NCBI GenBank assembly: GCA_034509735.1
Contig: JACGWO010000007.1
Span: 22,658,046-22,722,045, forward strand
Direction of reading: 5' to 3'
Origin: Sesamum alatum
Lineage: Eukaryota > Streptophyta > Magnoliopsida > Lamiales > Pedaliaceae
DNA length: 64,000 nucleotides
In this document: piece after piece, positions 1-9,654 of the stretch
Position numbering within the stretch: position 1 is the stretch's first letter
Layout of the letters: each line of letters opens with the position of its first letter
Notes under the pieces: model-generated
What the model saw: the letters and a program-made list of their open reading frames with translations, nothing else
Told to the model about the DNA's origin: nothing
The model's database searches: none
Position numbers and translations under genes: made by a program

Positions 1-2
1 CT

Positions 3-386
3 TTCCTGACCTCAAACAATGAAGCTGAATATGAAGCAGTGTTATTGGGAAGCAAGCTGATCTACGTCGCAGGGGCCCAACGGGTACATGTATTTAGTGA
101 CTCCCAACTTGTGGTTAACCAAGTGGAGGGAGAGTATGAAGCAAGACGAGTAAGGATGGCAAAATACTTGATGAAGCTACAAGAAGAAAAAGAAAAGTTT
201 CAAGAATTTACCATAAAGCAAATCCCCAGAGAGCAGAATTCAGCGGCAGACCAACTAGCGAGGTTAGCCAGCGCCGCTCACTTCACGAAAAAACGCACAA
301 TAACCCTGTTGTCTGCAACACATCCAACAATCAGCTTAGAAGAGAGCAAACAAAGAGGATACAATGAAATCTTTGGTAACAACTGA
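3..386 (+). pseudogene. Tat-type RNase H domain (pol fragment)
   Basis: The reading frame is open from the window edge. It begins with the NNEAEYEA motif, followed by VFSDSQLVVNQV with its catalytic Asp, and then PREQNSAADQLARLAS with the terminal catalytic Asp. This is the RNase H that digests the RNA strand during reverse transcription; the motif set is that of the extra (archaeal-type) RNase H of Tat/Athila gypsy elements. An apparent start at 39 is only an internal GTG: the NNEAEYEA residues lie upstream of it. The frame ends at 386, and the integrase continues in another frame, overlapping from 364, so a frameshift separates two parts of one polyprotein. Confidence 0.8.
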
Positions 387-762
387 CACAACCACTCAGT
401 GGAAGTCTCCCATCATCCAATTCCTGACAAAGAGAATCTTGCCCTCGGACCAAAAAGAAGCCAAGAAGATAAAAACGAGATCTACCAGGTTCACCCTGAT
501 AGACAGAGAACTATACAAAAGAGGATTCTCCACACCATTGCTGAAATGCTTGGACCGCGAACGAGCTGAATACGTCCTCCGGGAAACACATGAAGGCAGC
601 TGCGGAAATCATTCAGGGGCTCGGTCCTTGGTCAAGAAAGTTTTACGACAAGGATACTACTGGCCAACTATGTTAAAAGATGCATCAACTTTGGTCTGCA
701 CATGCTCCCCCTGCCAAAAGCACGCCAACCACCTGCATAATCCCGCCGCATTCATGAAATAA
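364..762 (+). pseudogene. Integrase HHCC zinc-binding domain (pol fragment)
   Basis: The segment contains THEGSCGNHSGARSL, then LRQGYYWPT and a CSPCQKHA pair. This is the H-H-C-C zinc-binding module at the N-terminus of gypsy integrases, here in the middle of the frame. It normally continues directly into the catalytic core. The frame instead hits two stops at about 760, and the homologous reading (HEIIESPCPFDMWGMD) resumes in the next frame from 753, so a second frameshift lies near 755. It is part of the same element as the RNase H just upstream. Confidence 0.8.
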
Positions 763-895
763 TAGAAAGTCCTTGCCCATTCGACATGTGGGGGATGGAC
801 AAAGTGGGGAAGCTACCTCGAGCGGTCGGACAAAGAGAATACCTAATCGTAGCAGTTGATTACTTCACTAAGTGGGTAGAGGCGGAACCCTTGGC
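753..895 (+). pseudogene. Integrase catalytic core, truncated
   Basis: From 753 the frame reads through FDMWGMDKVGKLPRA and VAVDYFTKWVEAEPL. This is the start of the gypsy integrase core and contains the first catalytic Asp (WGMD). Homology stops at about 890-900: the second Asp (SDNG-type motif), the Glu and the C-terminal domain are missing, and the next bases belong to the end of the antisense gene. An internal deletion that joined mid-integrase to the 3' end of the antisense ORF is the simplest explanation. The frame runs open to 968 only through this foreign sequence. Confidence 0.75.
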
Positions 896-2505
896 AAGTG
901 CAGCAAGCTCAAAGTCCCCAGACTTCTCAAATTCCTCCCTAAAGTCAGCCTTGACGCACTCCAAGTAAAGCTTCCCCACGTCAGACTTAAGGAATCGGGA
1001 ACCGGAGTTGACTTCTCGGTCGAGAGAATCCTTAAGTTCCTTCCCAAGCGCAGCAGCATCAACAAACTCCCCCTTCAAGCGTTCCTTAGCTTTGGTGGAG
1101 TCACCTAAGGCTGAAGTCAAACGGGTTATCTCTTCTTGATACTTCTCAAAGTGCTTAGAAGCCACCTCCCCCAGAGTATTCACCTACAAGAAGAAAGAAA
1201 TGAAAAACACTACCAAGATCTCAAACTGAAACAAAGGCAATGCAAGAAAATACATACCCTGGCAGACTCTTCACAGAGCATGTTCACAAAACCATCATCT
1301 GAGAGGGAAGAAAACTTAGACACATCAAACTCACTAATAGTAGGACGAAGTTTCTCCCTCGCTATCGGAACATCGGCCGTGTCCCAATACGAAAAGACAT
1401 CCCCCCGACGGTTGGTCTCATAAGTAAAGTATCCTTTTCCCATACCATGAGAAGAAGGATCAGAGGAGGTGTCTCGAGGACGCTTCGAACCACTCCCGCC
1501 GGAACTCGGAGGAGGAGAACGTCGCCCACCAGAAGCATCCCTCGCCCGAGAAGGACTGGAACCCCGCCTTTCACCCTTGCTGTGCGACGGCGGAGGAGGA
1601 GGAAGAGGGCGAGCCCGAGATGAAGTCCCGGAAGGACCACCCTCCCGCGAGGCTTTAAACTGGCGAACATTCTCCAAAGACAACTTTTTTCCTGAAAAAC
1701 AAAAAGATAAAATACATAAGCCGCAAACCATGAGTAAAAGGGAAAAAGTAAAATAAGACGAAAGATGAAGAGGGATACCATCTGAGAACAAGCCCGTCAC
1801 ATTGAAGACTTGATCAAACAAACCAGCCCCAATATAGGACATCTTGAGATCATGGTTCGGGGGGAAATCAAGGGAGGAATCAACCCAAGGAGCACACAAA
1901 CCCCAATTAGAATCTCGAACATAAAGAAACTTCTCCTTCCAAGGACCCCAGGACAAAGTACAACCCTCCAAAAACTTGCAACCATTGCGAGGATAAAAAT
2001 AGAAGAAAGAGTCGTTCACTACCTTCTTGACGGAGAAAAGGGTGTGGAAAGCCTCTACGAAAGGGGATAAGTCTAACTCACTAAAGCGATGAAGAAAACC
2101 CAAAAAGAACATGAAAGCATTGGGAGTGAGCTGACTCACACTCACACCAACACTACGAATAATATGCACTAATAGAGGGTGAGGCGGAAGAGTAAAGCCC
2201 GAGGAAAAATACACGGAGTAAACCGTGAAAAAACTCGACGGAGGAGACTTGACACGATCCCCACAAGAAGGAAGAAGAAATTCCACCGGAGGAGAAGAAT
2301 TATAGTTGACCTCCAAAAAATGAAGTTCCTCTAACCCAATAACGCTATCACACACCTCTACATCCATGACCCTACAGCGGGATCTAGGAGCTGAAGAACA
2401 TTCCCCCCCAAATTCAGTAGAAATAGTTAAAGGAGCTTTAGAGCCTACCCCCTTGGGAGAAGATGAGTTAGACTCGAAGGAAACATCTAGAGAATGGCCG
2501 GACAA
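860..2505 (-). pseudogene. Antisense ORF of Tat element, three exons, gypsy-type 'transposase' domain
   Basis: The predicted protein begins at 2505 and resembles the plant family annotated as putative gypsy-type transposon (PF04195): a conserved block contains SQLTPNAFMFFLGFLHRF, then a WGPWKEKFL segment. A basic, Ser/Pro-rich linker and a Glu/Lys-rich, probably coiled-coil tail (EKYQEEITRL) follow. Two GT-AG introns fit: 1778-1692 (87 bp, GTATCC..TTTCAG) and 1257-1184 (74 bp, GTATGT..TTGTAG). Removing them gives exons 2505-1779, 1691-1258 and 1183 onward in one frame. The 87-bp intron has no stop, so an unspliced reading is also open. The 3' end runs into antisense integrase sequence at about 895 and stops at 860, so the native C-terminus is lost. 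Its function is unknown. Confidence 0.6.
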
Positions 2506-2589
2506 TTAGGAAGATTACGGATGGCCTCAATAACCTCTAGAGCAAAGCTATTATCATCACCATCTAAAAACGATCACATTGGAAGAGCG

Positions 2590-2830
2590 AGGAGGATTAA
2601 GAGTAGGACGACGTGACGACCCCTCGCCCGAAGGAAGAGTAGGAGAGTGAAGGGAAGAACCCCGACCGCGGAGCCGATGAAGGCCCTCTCGGCCCCCACG
2701 GTCGGGGGTGCCTCGACCAGCCGCCGGGTCGAGGCCCAGCCCTCGACCAGAGTGCTGGCCGAGCCCTCCAGGGCTGTGGCCAGCATCACCTATTTCGCCT
2801 CGACCCCCCATGGCCGAGACGAACCCCGCT
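2590..2830. other. GC-rich segment upstream of the antisense ORF
   Basis: This stretch is much richer in G and C than its surroundings, with repeated GGCCGAG / CTCGACC-like words. It lies between the start of the antisense gene at 2505 and the probable LTR at 3225, where a promoter or 5' leader for that gene would be expected. Both strands have open frames here, but their composition (Gly/Arg/Pro/Ser) is what any GC-rich sequence gives, and I recognise no domain. Confidence 0.4.
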
Positions 2831-3236
2831 AGACCTATGAGAAGACTCCATACTCCTTAACGAAAATTAATAACTACGATCAAGAGGAGAAGAAGCAAGC
2901 AATTACGCAAAAAAAAAAATAAATAAATAAAATACGAACGAAACAACGAGAAAAGAGAACGATTAAAGAGTACCTTTGCGATTCGACATTCGGAAGAAGA
3001 CGAAGGAACTAGCACACCCAAGCCTAGGAAGAAGCACGGATCAAGAAGGAGTGAACGACGAACGAAAGCTATATAGATGGAGAAGATGAGGAAGTTTCCA
3101 AACAAGGAAGATTTTGCCTGCCAAAGATATGCCATTCCCCTTCTTCTTGAAAAAGATGGACTAACCAAATTGAATGGATCCTACTTACCAAGTTCCAATT
3201 ATTCCTTCCTGAATGCTTGGAACTTGAGGGGGCAGT

Positions 3237-3395
3237 TGACATGGATAAAAATAAAAAGTCAACTTGTATTTATTTCTCCCCATTTAATCCTTGTGTTTTT
3301 TCCCCCATACTCTATCTTTATCCTACCCGATAAAATTTTCAATGTGACATGGATAAAAATAAAAAGTCAACTTGTATTTATTTCTTCCCATTAAA
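3237..3395 (+). repeat. Direct duplication inside the LTR
   Basis: About 43 bases beginning TGACATGGATAAAAATAA and running through AGTCAACTTGTATTTATTTCT occur at about 3237 and again at about 3343, nearly identical, roughly 105 bp apart. The spacing and identity suggest a local tandem duplication in the U3 part of the LTR. Confidence 0.8.
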
Positions 3396-3601
3396 TGAGA
3401 GAATATCAAGGAAGAATTGATGAAGATCATGAATTCTGGAGGAAATCATGTAAGGAGAGCTCAATCCATGGAAGCTCCACCATTAATGATAGAGCAAGAA
3501 AAGACCATAACGTCCCCATGAAACGTTACCATTTATATCCTATGATATAAAGATGGAGGACAATAAAGACAATACACCATGCTTACCGTAAATAGAATAG
3601 T

Positions 3602-3612
3602 AGTATAAATAG
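3602..3612 (+). promoter_or_regulatory. TATA box of the LTR promoter
   Basis: AGTATAAATAGG lies about 200 bp before the presumed LTR end, the usual place for a U3/R boundary promoter. It is inferred from sequence and position only. Confidence 0.45.
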
Positions 3613-3928
3613 GGGTTCAACCCCTTCATTGAGAGGATCTTGAATTTTGAGAGAACTCGACTAGTACACTTGTGCTATCATTTTTCCGTGAATTGATTTG
3701 TACGTATTGACGATTGTGCCCAATTCATATAAAATAAATCGATTATTACATTTATCGTCGAATTCCTCTTATTTCGTTGTTGTTGAATTACCTTTAATTT
3801 CTTACAACATCACATTGAATCTTACCAAAATTAGAGCAAAAAAAATTGGGTACGGTCTGGATTTTTCCAAATAATTGTATTGCTTTTTGCATAGTAGGTC
3901 AAGAAAATACAGTTTCTAAAACTTTAAA

Positions 3929-4941
3929 TGGCTAAATTATATTTTGCACCCTGAAATTATATTAATTAGGCACTTACTACCCTAAAAAAATATATATTGT
4001 ACAATACACCCCAAAAAATATTATATATTGGCATTTTGAATTTTTTGTTCTTTTCCGGCACATTTATTCAGTGGAGCAGGGGCAAATGTGTTCACTAATT
4101 TGTCCACTTTCTGCCAATTTTTTTCTTCAGTATGAAGTCATATTTGTTGTCATGACTTGAGGGGCAAAAGTGTAATTGCTGCCAACTAACCCTAGTCAAT
4201 GCACAAGAGAAATCTCATTCACCTTCCCTACACGTTATTTTTGCAGGAGTAAAAAAGTTTGCCCTAAATAATAGTATGCATTGAAACAATTTTTTTTTCT
4301 TTGGAAGAAATATGTTGCTAAGTTATTGGTGGTTGAAAACAGTTATTAGTGCTCTTGTTTGATTCTGTTGCTAAAAGCAGACTTTTTTTTTGATTGAATG
4401 TTGATGATTAAAATTAAAATGTTGAAACAGGAATGCAAGTTATTCTTGTTGTTATGAAATTCTCTTCTAAGATTACTCTTTTTTGATTGAATGTTGATGC
4501 TGAAAATATAAATGTTCAAACATGAATTTAGGTTGTTTCTATTGTCATGAAACTCTATTATGATATTATTCAGTTTATTTTTCTTTTTCTTTTCATAGTA
4601 ATTCACATTGTGCAAATAGGGACCAAAAAAGATATTTCATTGCAAAATAATTAACATTACATTGCACAATAATTAGAAGTGTTTTTTTTTCTTTTTTTTT
4701 TTTTTGAATTGTAGAAGTGTTTTGTGCAACAAAAATAAATAAGAGGGTGAAGGGTGAGATTTTGATGGGAGGATATTAAGTGGACACATTTGCCCTTCCT
4801 CCGAGCAATAAATCTGCCTGAAAAGTACAAAAAGATCAACATGCCAATATACAATATTTTCTAGGGTGTATTGTGCATTTTTTTTTGGAGTGCTAAGTGC
4901 CTAATTGATATAATTTCAGAATGCAAAATGTAATTTAGCCA
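3929..4941. mobile_element. Foldback MITE-like element with ~200-bp terminal inverted repeats
   Basis: The left end starts TGGCTAAATTATATTTTGCA. The right end is its inverted copy (ending TGCAAAATGTAATTTAGCCA), and the two arms remain similar over about 180-200 bp. Flanks ACTTTAAA (3921-3928) and ATTTTAAA (4942-4949) agree at 7 of 8 positions, a probable 8-bp target duplication as left by hAT-type elements (Mutator-type would be 9). There is no transposase inside, so it is non-autonomous. Confidence 0.75.
4384..4575 (+). repeat. Tandem ~95-bp duplication in the MITE core
   Basis: Two adjacent units begin with TTTTGATTGAATGTTGATG and run through ...ATGTT.AAACA.GAAT..., AAT/GTTGT... and ATGAAA.TCT. 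They are diverged copies placed head to tail between the two arms of the element. Confidence 0.6.
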
Positions 4942-5022
4942 ATTTTAAATTAACTGAAATCAAACATGAATAAATTTTTCGAAATGAATGAATCAATTAT
5001 TGTGTGTTTTTCGTAATGATAC

Positions 5023-5293
5023 TGCACAACAAGAAATACAACTTTTCGTTTGGTTAAAATTAACAAATAATGACGAAATTCAGCTAATTATGATTGTGCA
5101 ACGACTATCAGGTGCGATTTTTGCAAGCGAGGTCAAAATAATAGCTACATCTAAAACCCATCTTAAATATTTTGGCCATAAATAAAACCATGACAAATTG
5201 ATTAATTATGGTAAAAAATTCAGTTTTCATATCAATTTTATTTAACTGTAGTAGATAGTATTGATTCACCATGATTTTAAGTTATAGTAATTT
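5023..5293. mobile_element. Diverged CACTA-like MITE copy
   Basis: The segment starts CACAACAAGAAATA and carries the same internal blocks as the next element, in order: a block of the type ATTATGRTTGTGCAACGACTATCA, then TTTTTGCAAGCGAGG, ATCAATTTTATTTAACTGT and CCATGATTTTAAG. It abuts the start of the second copy, so the two sit head to tail. Confidence 0.55.
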
Positions 5294-5651
5294 CACTACA
5301 AGAAATATAAATATTTATTATGGCTAATTATCATGGTTAAATAATAAATAGCCGTAACAAATAGTCATTGACCACGACCATGCAACAGTTGTCAGTCGTG
5401 ATTTTTGTGAGGGTGGCTAAAATATTGGCATGGCTAAAAGCCATGACAAATGTTTTTAACATGCCTCTTAGCTGTAATAAATAATTTATTAATTCATGTT
5501 GGAAAAATTAGTTTTTTGCATCAATTTTATTTAACCGTGGTTAATAATAATTATTTACTATAATTTTTATCCATAGCCATTAAAATTGTAGCCAATAATA
5601 ATTTTTTTCTAATGTTTATAACATACATAATAGTTTAAGTTTTTTGTAGTG
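5294..5651. mobile_element. CACTA-type MITE, 358 bp
   Basis: It begins CACTACAAGAAA and ends TTTTTTGTAGTG, near-perfect inverted termini with the CACTA signature of En/Spm-like transposons. Flanking triplets are TTT and TTA, a possible 3-bp duplication with one change. It has no coding capacity. A related copy sits just upstream and another near 60.1 kb. Confidence 0.75.
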
Positions 5652-5886
5652 TTACAAACTTATTAATAACATTTCATGAGTTTCCATCTTTATATACATT
5701 GTATTTAAATCAATGGATCTAAAATAGAAATTTAAAGTTCCTAATAATAATTCTTTTAGAGAGGATATTAATTCCTTCAACTCTCGTCCTTCCAAACAAA
5801 TCTAGCCATTTTTTGAACGAATCAAGTTAATTTTCTGTTTTATCAGTAAAATATTTTAATTATTGGAATGCATTGTAAAAGTTGCA

Positions 5887-6221
5887 GTGAAAATTACAAT
5901 TTATATCCCATAATTTATTTCATTTGCGATTTTGATCTCATCATTTTATGACTCAGTAAATTTAGTCCTACAGGTTGCAAAAAATTTTGCAATTTACGTT
6001 GCATCAACACTTTTTGTTAAATTATTCATGGATCGACCATTAATTTAAGAAACAAAGTTAACGGAGCACATGCTCATTTCGTTAATAATTTTACGAAAGT
6101 GTTAATAAAACTTAAATTGCAATTTTTTTGAATTTGTGCGACTAAATTTGTTGAGTCGTAAAGTAATTGAATCAAAATCATAAATGAGGTAAGTTATGGG
6201 ACGTAAATTATAAATTTTTCT
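5887..6221. mobile_element. MITE with ~140-bp inverted arms
   Basis: The arms are inverted copies: the left contains TTATATCCCATAATTTATTTC, GACTCAGTAAATTTAGTCCT and ATCAACACTTT, and the right carries the reverse complements of each. Flanks AAAAGTTGCA (5877-5886) and AAAAGTCGCA (6222-6231) match at 9 of 10 positions, so a 9-10-bp target duplication is likely, which points to a Mutator-type origin. There is no ORF. Confidence 0.75.
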
Positions 6222-6682
6222 AAAAGTCGCACTTCTCTTTTTTATTTATTTATAATATATTATAAATTGGAAGCAACTATCCTTTTCTAAAATAATTCTA
6301 TGGTAAAAATATGACTCCCATGCACGATTTAACACAAGGAACATTTTCGGTGGGCAGAGGACTTTGGCTATGTTTATTTTTATTTTTGTTTTGTGTTGTG
6401 AAATAGAAGGACAAAAATATAAATAAATAAGTATGTATTGAAAATAATCTGTATATTTAAATTTATTTTTTAAGATAATTTAAAATAATATTAAATAAAT
6501 ATTGTATGTTATTTATAATTGTATATATACATATATATATATTATTTTACTTGCAAAACACATCACAATGAACTAAAAATTCCTAATTAAATGTCTCGAA
6601 CCAAGCATATAGTTTATGTCACATCCATCGATTATACGTGTGTAAATACAAAGTACAGTGTGACTGGTACAAGAAAAACCCC

Positions 6683-6768
6683 ACCCCACCCCTACCCCTA
6701 CCCCTACCCCTGCCCCTACCCCTACCCCTACCCCCACAGCCACAGCCACAGCCACACCCACCCCCTCT
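6683..6768 (+). repeat. CCCCTA hexamer minisatellite with CACAGC tail
   Basis: Consecutive CCCCTA units (one reads CCCCTG) fill about 6690-6732 and are followed by CACAGC-type hexamers and a CACCC run. The minus strand has regularly spaced GGGG runs. Reading frames across it are pure Pro-Tyr or Gly-Arg artefacts. It is not the plant telomere unit (CCCTAAA). Confidence 0.9.
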
Positions 6769-6952
6769 TTTTGCGTGTGCAGAATGTGTAAGGTTTGGGG
6801 CCCACATGTTTTGTGGGCAGCCTATGACACATATAATGGGATTGTGAAGTTGACATCATCCAACCTCCCCATTTTCATCACTGAATCATTAGGTAGTTGA
6901 TTTCTGCTTTGTTTTAATCTGCTTTTGCTATTAAATGATACTGATCATATTC

Positions 6953-6974
6953 TGTCTCTCTCTCTCTCTCTCAT
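6953..6974 (+). repeat. (CT)n microsatellite
   Basis: A run of about ten CT dinucleotides sits in AT-rich spacer. Confidence 0.9.
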
Positions 6975-7859
6975 GTACGTACAAAGATTTTTTTATTTAA
7001 CATTAATGCTAAGTTGTGATTTTTCACTTTTTCTTTTTATTTCTTTGAATTATGCTTTATCTACTTATTTAAAATATTATTATATTGTACATGATTTTAC
7101 GTGTGTTGTTAATGTCAGTTTGTTTTTTAAAATCTGTTCAAGACATGGTGATCTCACAAATGAGACGAGAATAAGTTTTTCTTAGGATAATGTTAATAGT
7201 AATTTGTTTAAGTACCTAATTTTAGAAAATAGTATTTCTGTGATTAAAAAGTGGCATCAAATTACAATTAAATCGATATTATGCATTTTCTAGACCAAAA
7301 AGGTTAGAAGAAGTTGCACCTAGAGCAACAACTGATCAATCCTGTTACAAGTTTTTCTAGATAAATTACCATTTCAGGAGTGTTTATAAATATGTATGCT
7401 TTTTCTTTTTTCTCCATCTTTACCGTTTTTTTTCCTCAGTTTCGTGTTCAATTCTTTATCTTACCCAATGACTGATTGTACCTCATCTATAAGACTAAGG
7501 TTTTTTCTCTATAGTTGAGAGTGTTTCTTCCTTTGCACGATGGTTTTGAGTAGGGTCATCATGATTGACGTTAGGCCTCGTGTTAGACTCTTCCTTGATG
7601 TCTGTTCCAATTCTATGTTGGTTCTTGTAGTCCGATCATTGGATCTAATCATTCGTGGACTATATCGGGTTTAAGAGCATGGGATTTTATTCCCCCCGGG
7701 TTTGCGTTCTAATGAAATCTCATATTTGTGGCTGCCTTGCATAGTTTGACGTTTTATTCCTTTTGTTCTTTTTATCTATTATTACTATTCCTTCCACCTT
7801 TAGTTAGGAGGCATGGGCTTGGGATGCGACGGTGGAGGGGTTTGTTGGTGGGGCGACTA

Positions 7860-8680
7860 CTTACGCCTCGTCCGTTTAGGTTCAACGTGTTTTGTATGAC
7901 TCGTATGAACCTACTAAGACCGGTGAAAGGGATGTCACTAAAGCTCTTAACTGACAATAGATTCCTATAAAAGTTTAATCATGTGGCTGATCGAGATAAA
8001 AGCCATGGATGGGCGTTCGTGGATATTCGTTCAAAATCTCATCATCCTGAATAGAGCCACAATAGAAGAGAATCCGATGCATGTGGATTTGACACGTTCA
8101 CCATTTCATGTGTATGCTCATGTATGTACGATGGCGAGGGAGGTGGCGGATCTATAGGTGACCGGCTGGGGGTGTCCCTTGACCCGAATCACGCACAAGC
8201 ACACTCGTTGTGGGGGTTTAAGATTCGTTTGAAGGTGTCGTTGGATGTCCAACAATCACTGCAGAGGGTCCTACGAATTAAGTCGTTTGGGGGGAATGAG
8301 CTTATTATGTCGTTCACCTATGAAAAGCTGCCGATGTTCTGCTATGCTGTGGTGTGTTGGGACACATTTTGCTGGACTGCAGTACCCGATTGAAGGCATT
8401 GGATGGATTTGGGCCGAGGGGGTCAACCCACAGTACGGGCCATGGCTAAGGGAGTTTAGAGCGGTGGGGCAGTTGCTAGGAGCACAGAGAGGCTTGTGGG
8501 GACGAGAGGAGGGAGGGGCGGTTAGAAAGGGTTTGAAGTGTGGCATTGGTGGTGGAGAGAGAAGAGGGGTAGGAATTTTCGATATTGGCAGTGTGGGGAG
8601 GGGTAGGGGCTCGGAGAGGATAGGAAGAGGGGTGGTGGAATGGGTGAGTGGCGGTCTACAAAGGTGGCGGAGTCCGACAG
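7860..8680 (+). pseudogene. LINE ORF1 remnant (DUF4283 + zinc knuckle)
   Basis: Across frames one reads HVADRDKSHGWAF, then DLTRSPFHVYAH and AREVAD.IGDRLG, the signature order of the plant LINE DUF4283 nucleic-acid-binding region. It continues with LQRVLRIKS, SFTYEKLPMFCY and, after a frameshift at about 8345, CG.LGHILLDCS, a CCHC zinc knuckle. The C-terminal part (to about 9.6 kb) is low-complexity, Gly/Arg/Trp-rich and unrecognisable. ORF1 proteins coat the LINE RNA. Confidence 0.65.
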
Positions 8681-9654
8681 GATAACATCAACGATGAGAC
8701 ATGGGCGGAGCAAGTTTCCTGGGAATGGGGACGTATGAGCGAAGATAGGTGCATCCAGGTTAGTAGTGGAGGCGGACGCGCCGGGTTAGGCTGGCGGGCC
8801 TTTTATGGAAATTGGACCCGCGGGGGAAGGTGGTGAGGAGTCAGTATCGCAAGTACCAAATATCCAACCTAATTTAAGTAAAGCCAACCCAAAAACACAC
8901 CCGAGCCACCTCTAATCATGATGCCAATGCTACTGGGCTAGGCCACAACCTAAATGTTCCCCTCTGCCTAGTAACGAACCCATATTCCCATACCAACGAG
9001 AATTCTTTTAAAATTCAGGCCCAATTGATAAAACTCAGGCCACGATCTCATCCAGACAAACTAGAGAAAACTAGAATCTAAATTTGGTACCTCCCTAGTG
9101 GCCCAAGTTACACTCAAAATGGGGCATCATTTATTCACTCACCTTTCCATCTAGTTCTGCCGTAACCGTAGTTTGGTTCCATCAACGGCGTGTCGTCGGA
9201 CCGTGACCCGCTAGTGGAGATTCGGTCAGGTGGGGAAGGGAAACTAGAATGTCGAGGAGGGGTGGGGAGCTCAGGAATCTACCCCCAAGTGCAAACCTCT
9301 CCTGCAAAAATTCTTCTAGGTAAGGTTGCAAATCGTTTGTTGCTACCAATTCCTAGGCAAGGAGAACTCCCTTCAATCCAAAACAGATTATATGAGGAGG
9401 GAGAGGGGGCAGGGTGAGTGCCAGAGGGAAGATTAGGTGGGTAGAGGTGTTTATGGTTGGGGCCGACACCTTGAGGAGAGGTTAGGTGGGTAGAGGTATT
9501 AGGGACAGGGGTAGCAGGCTGGGGAGAGAGGGTGGTCGAAAGAGATAGCGTGGGGTTGGGGTGGGGGAGCGTCCACTAAAAAAGGTGTTGTAGGGGCTTG
9601 TGGTGAAATATTACTAATACCAGTAGAGGTTGCGGCGCAGCCCGCCGGTGGGGA

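Larger units (their letters stand above)
1..3809 (+). mobile_element. Ty3/gypsy (Tat group) retrotransposon, 3' part
   Basis: The window opens inside a plant Ty3/gypsy element. In order it shows an archaeal-type RNase H as in Tat/Athila elements, an integrase zinc-binding domain, the beginning of the integrase core, a gene on the opposite strand, and a probable LTR. Antisense extra ORFs between pol and the 3' LTR are known from the Tat lineage, and this order fits. The pol part has two frameshifts and the integrase core is cut short, so the copy is dead. The left part (gag, protease, reverse transcriptase, 5' LTR) lies outside the window. The right end at 3809 is inferred from a terminal CA and is not confirmed by a target duplication, because the left end is not visible. 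Confidence 0.75.
3225..3809 (+). repeat. Probable 3' LTR of the Tat element
   Basis: The segment starts TGAGGGGGCAG and ends TTACAACA. It carries a TATAAATA box at about 3605 with a downstream leader-like stretch, consistent with an LTR promoter. The start is uncertain because GAGGGGG could itself be the polypurine tract, with the LTR beginning a few bases later at TGACATGG. The 5' LTR is outside the window, so the ends cannot be checked by comparison. Confidence 0.5.
6232..7700. other. AT-rich spacer with low-complexity tracts
   Basis: Apart from the hexamer tract and a short CT repeat listed separately, this stretch is AT-rich and I see no gene. From about 7550 the composition becomes more GC-rich and may be the 5' untranslated part of the LINE that follows, but I could not place that boundary. 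Confidence 0.5.

Noticed and set aside
6683..6735. Interstitial telomere
   Set aside because: The unit is CCCCTA, not the plant CCCTAAA, and the tract is short and mixed with CACAGC units.
6573..6847. Four overlapping open frames on both strands
   Set aside because: They are translations of the CCCCTA array (Pro-Tyr, Gly-Arg/Val repeats), not genes.
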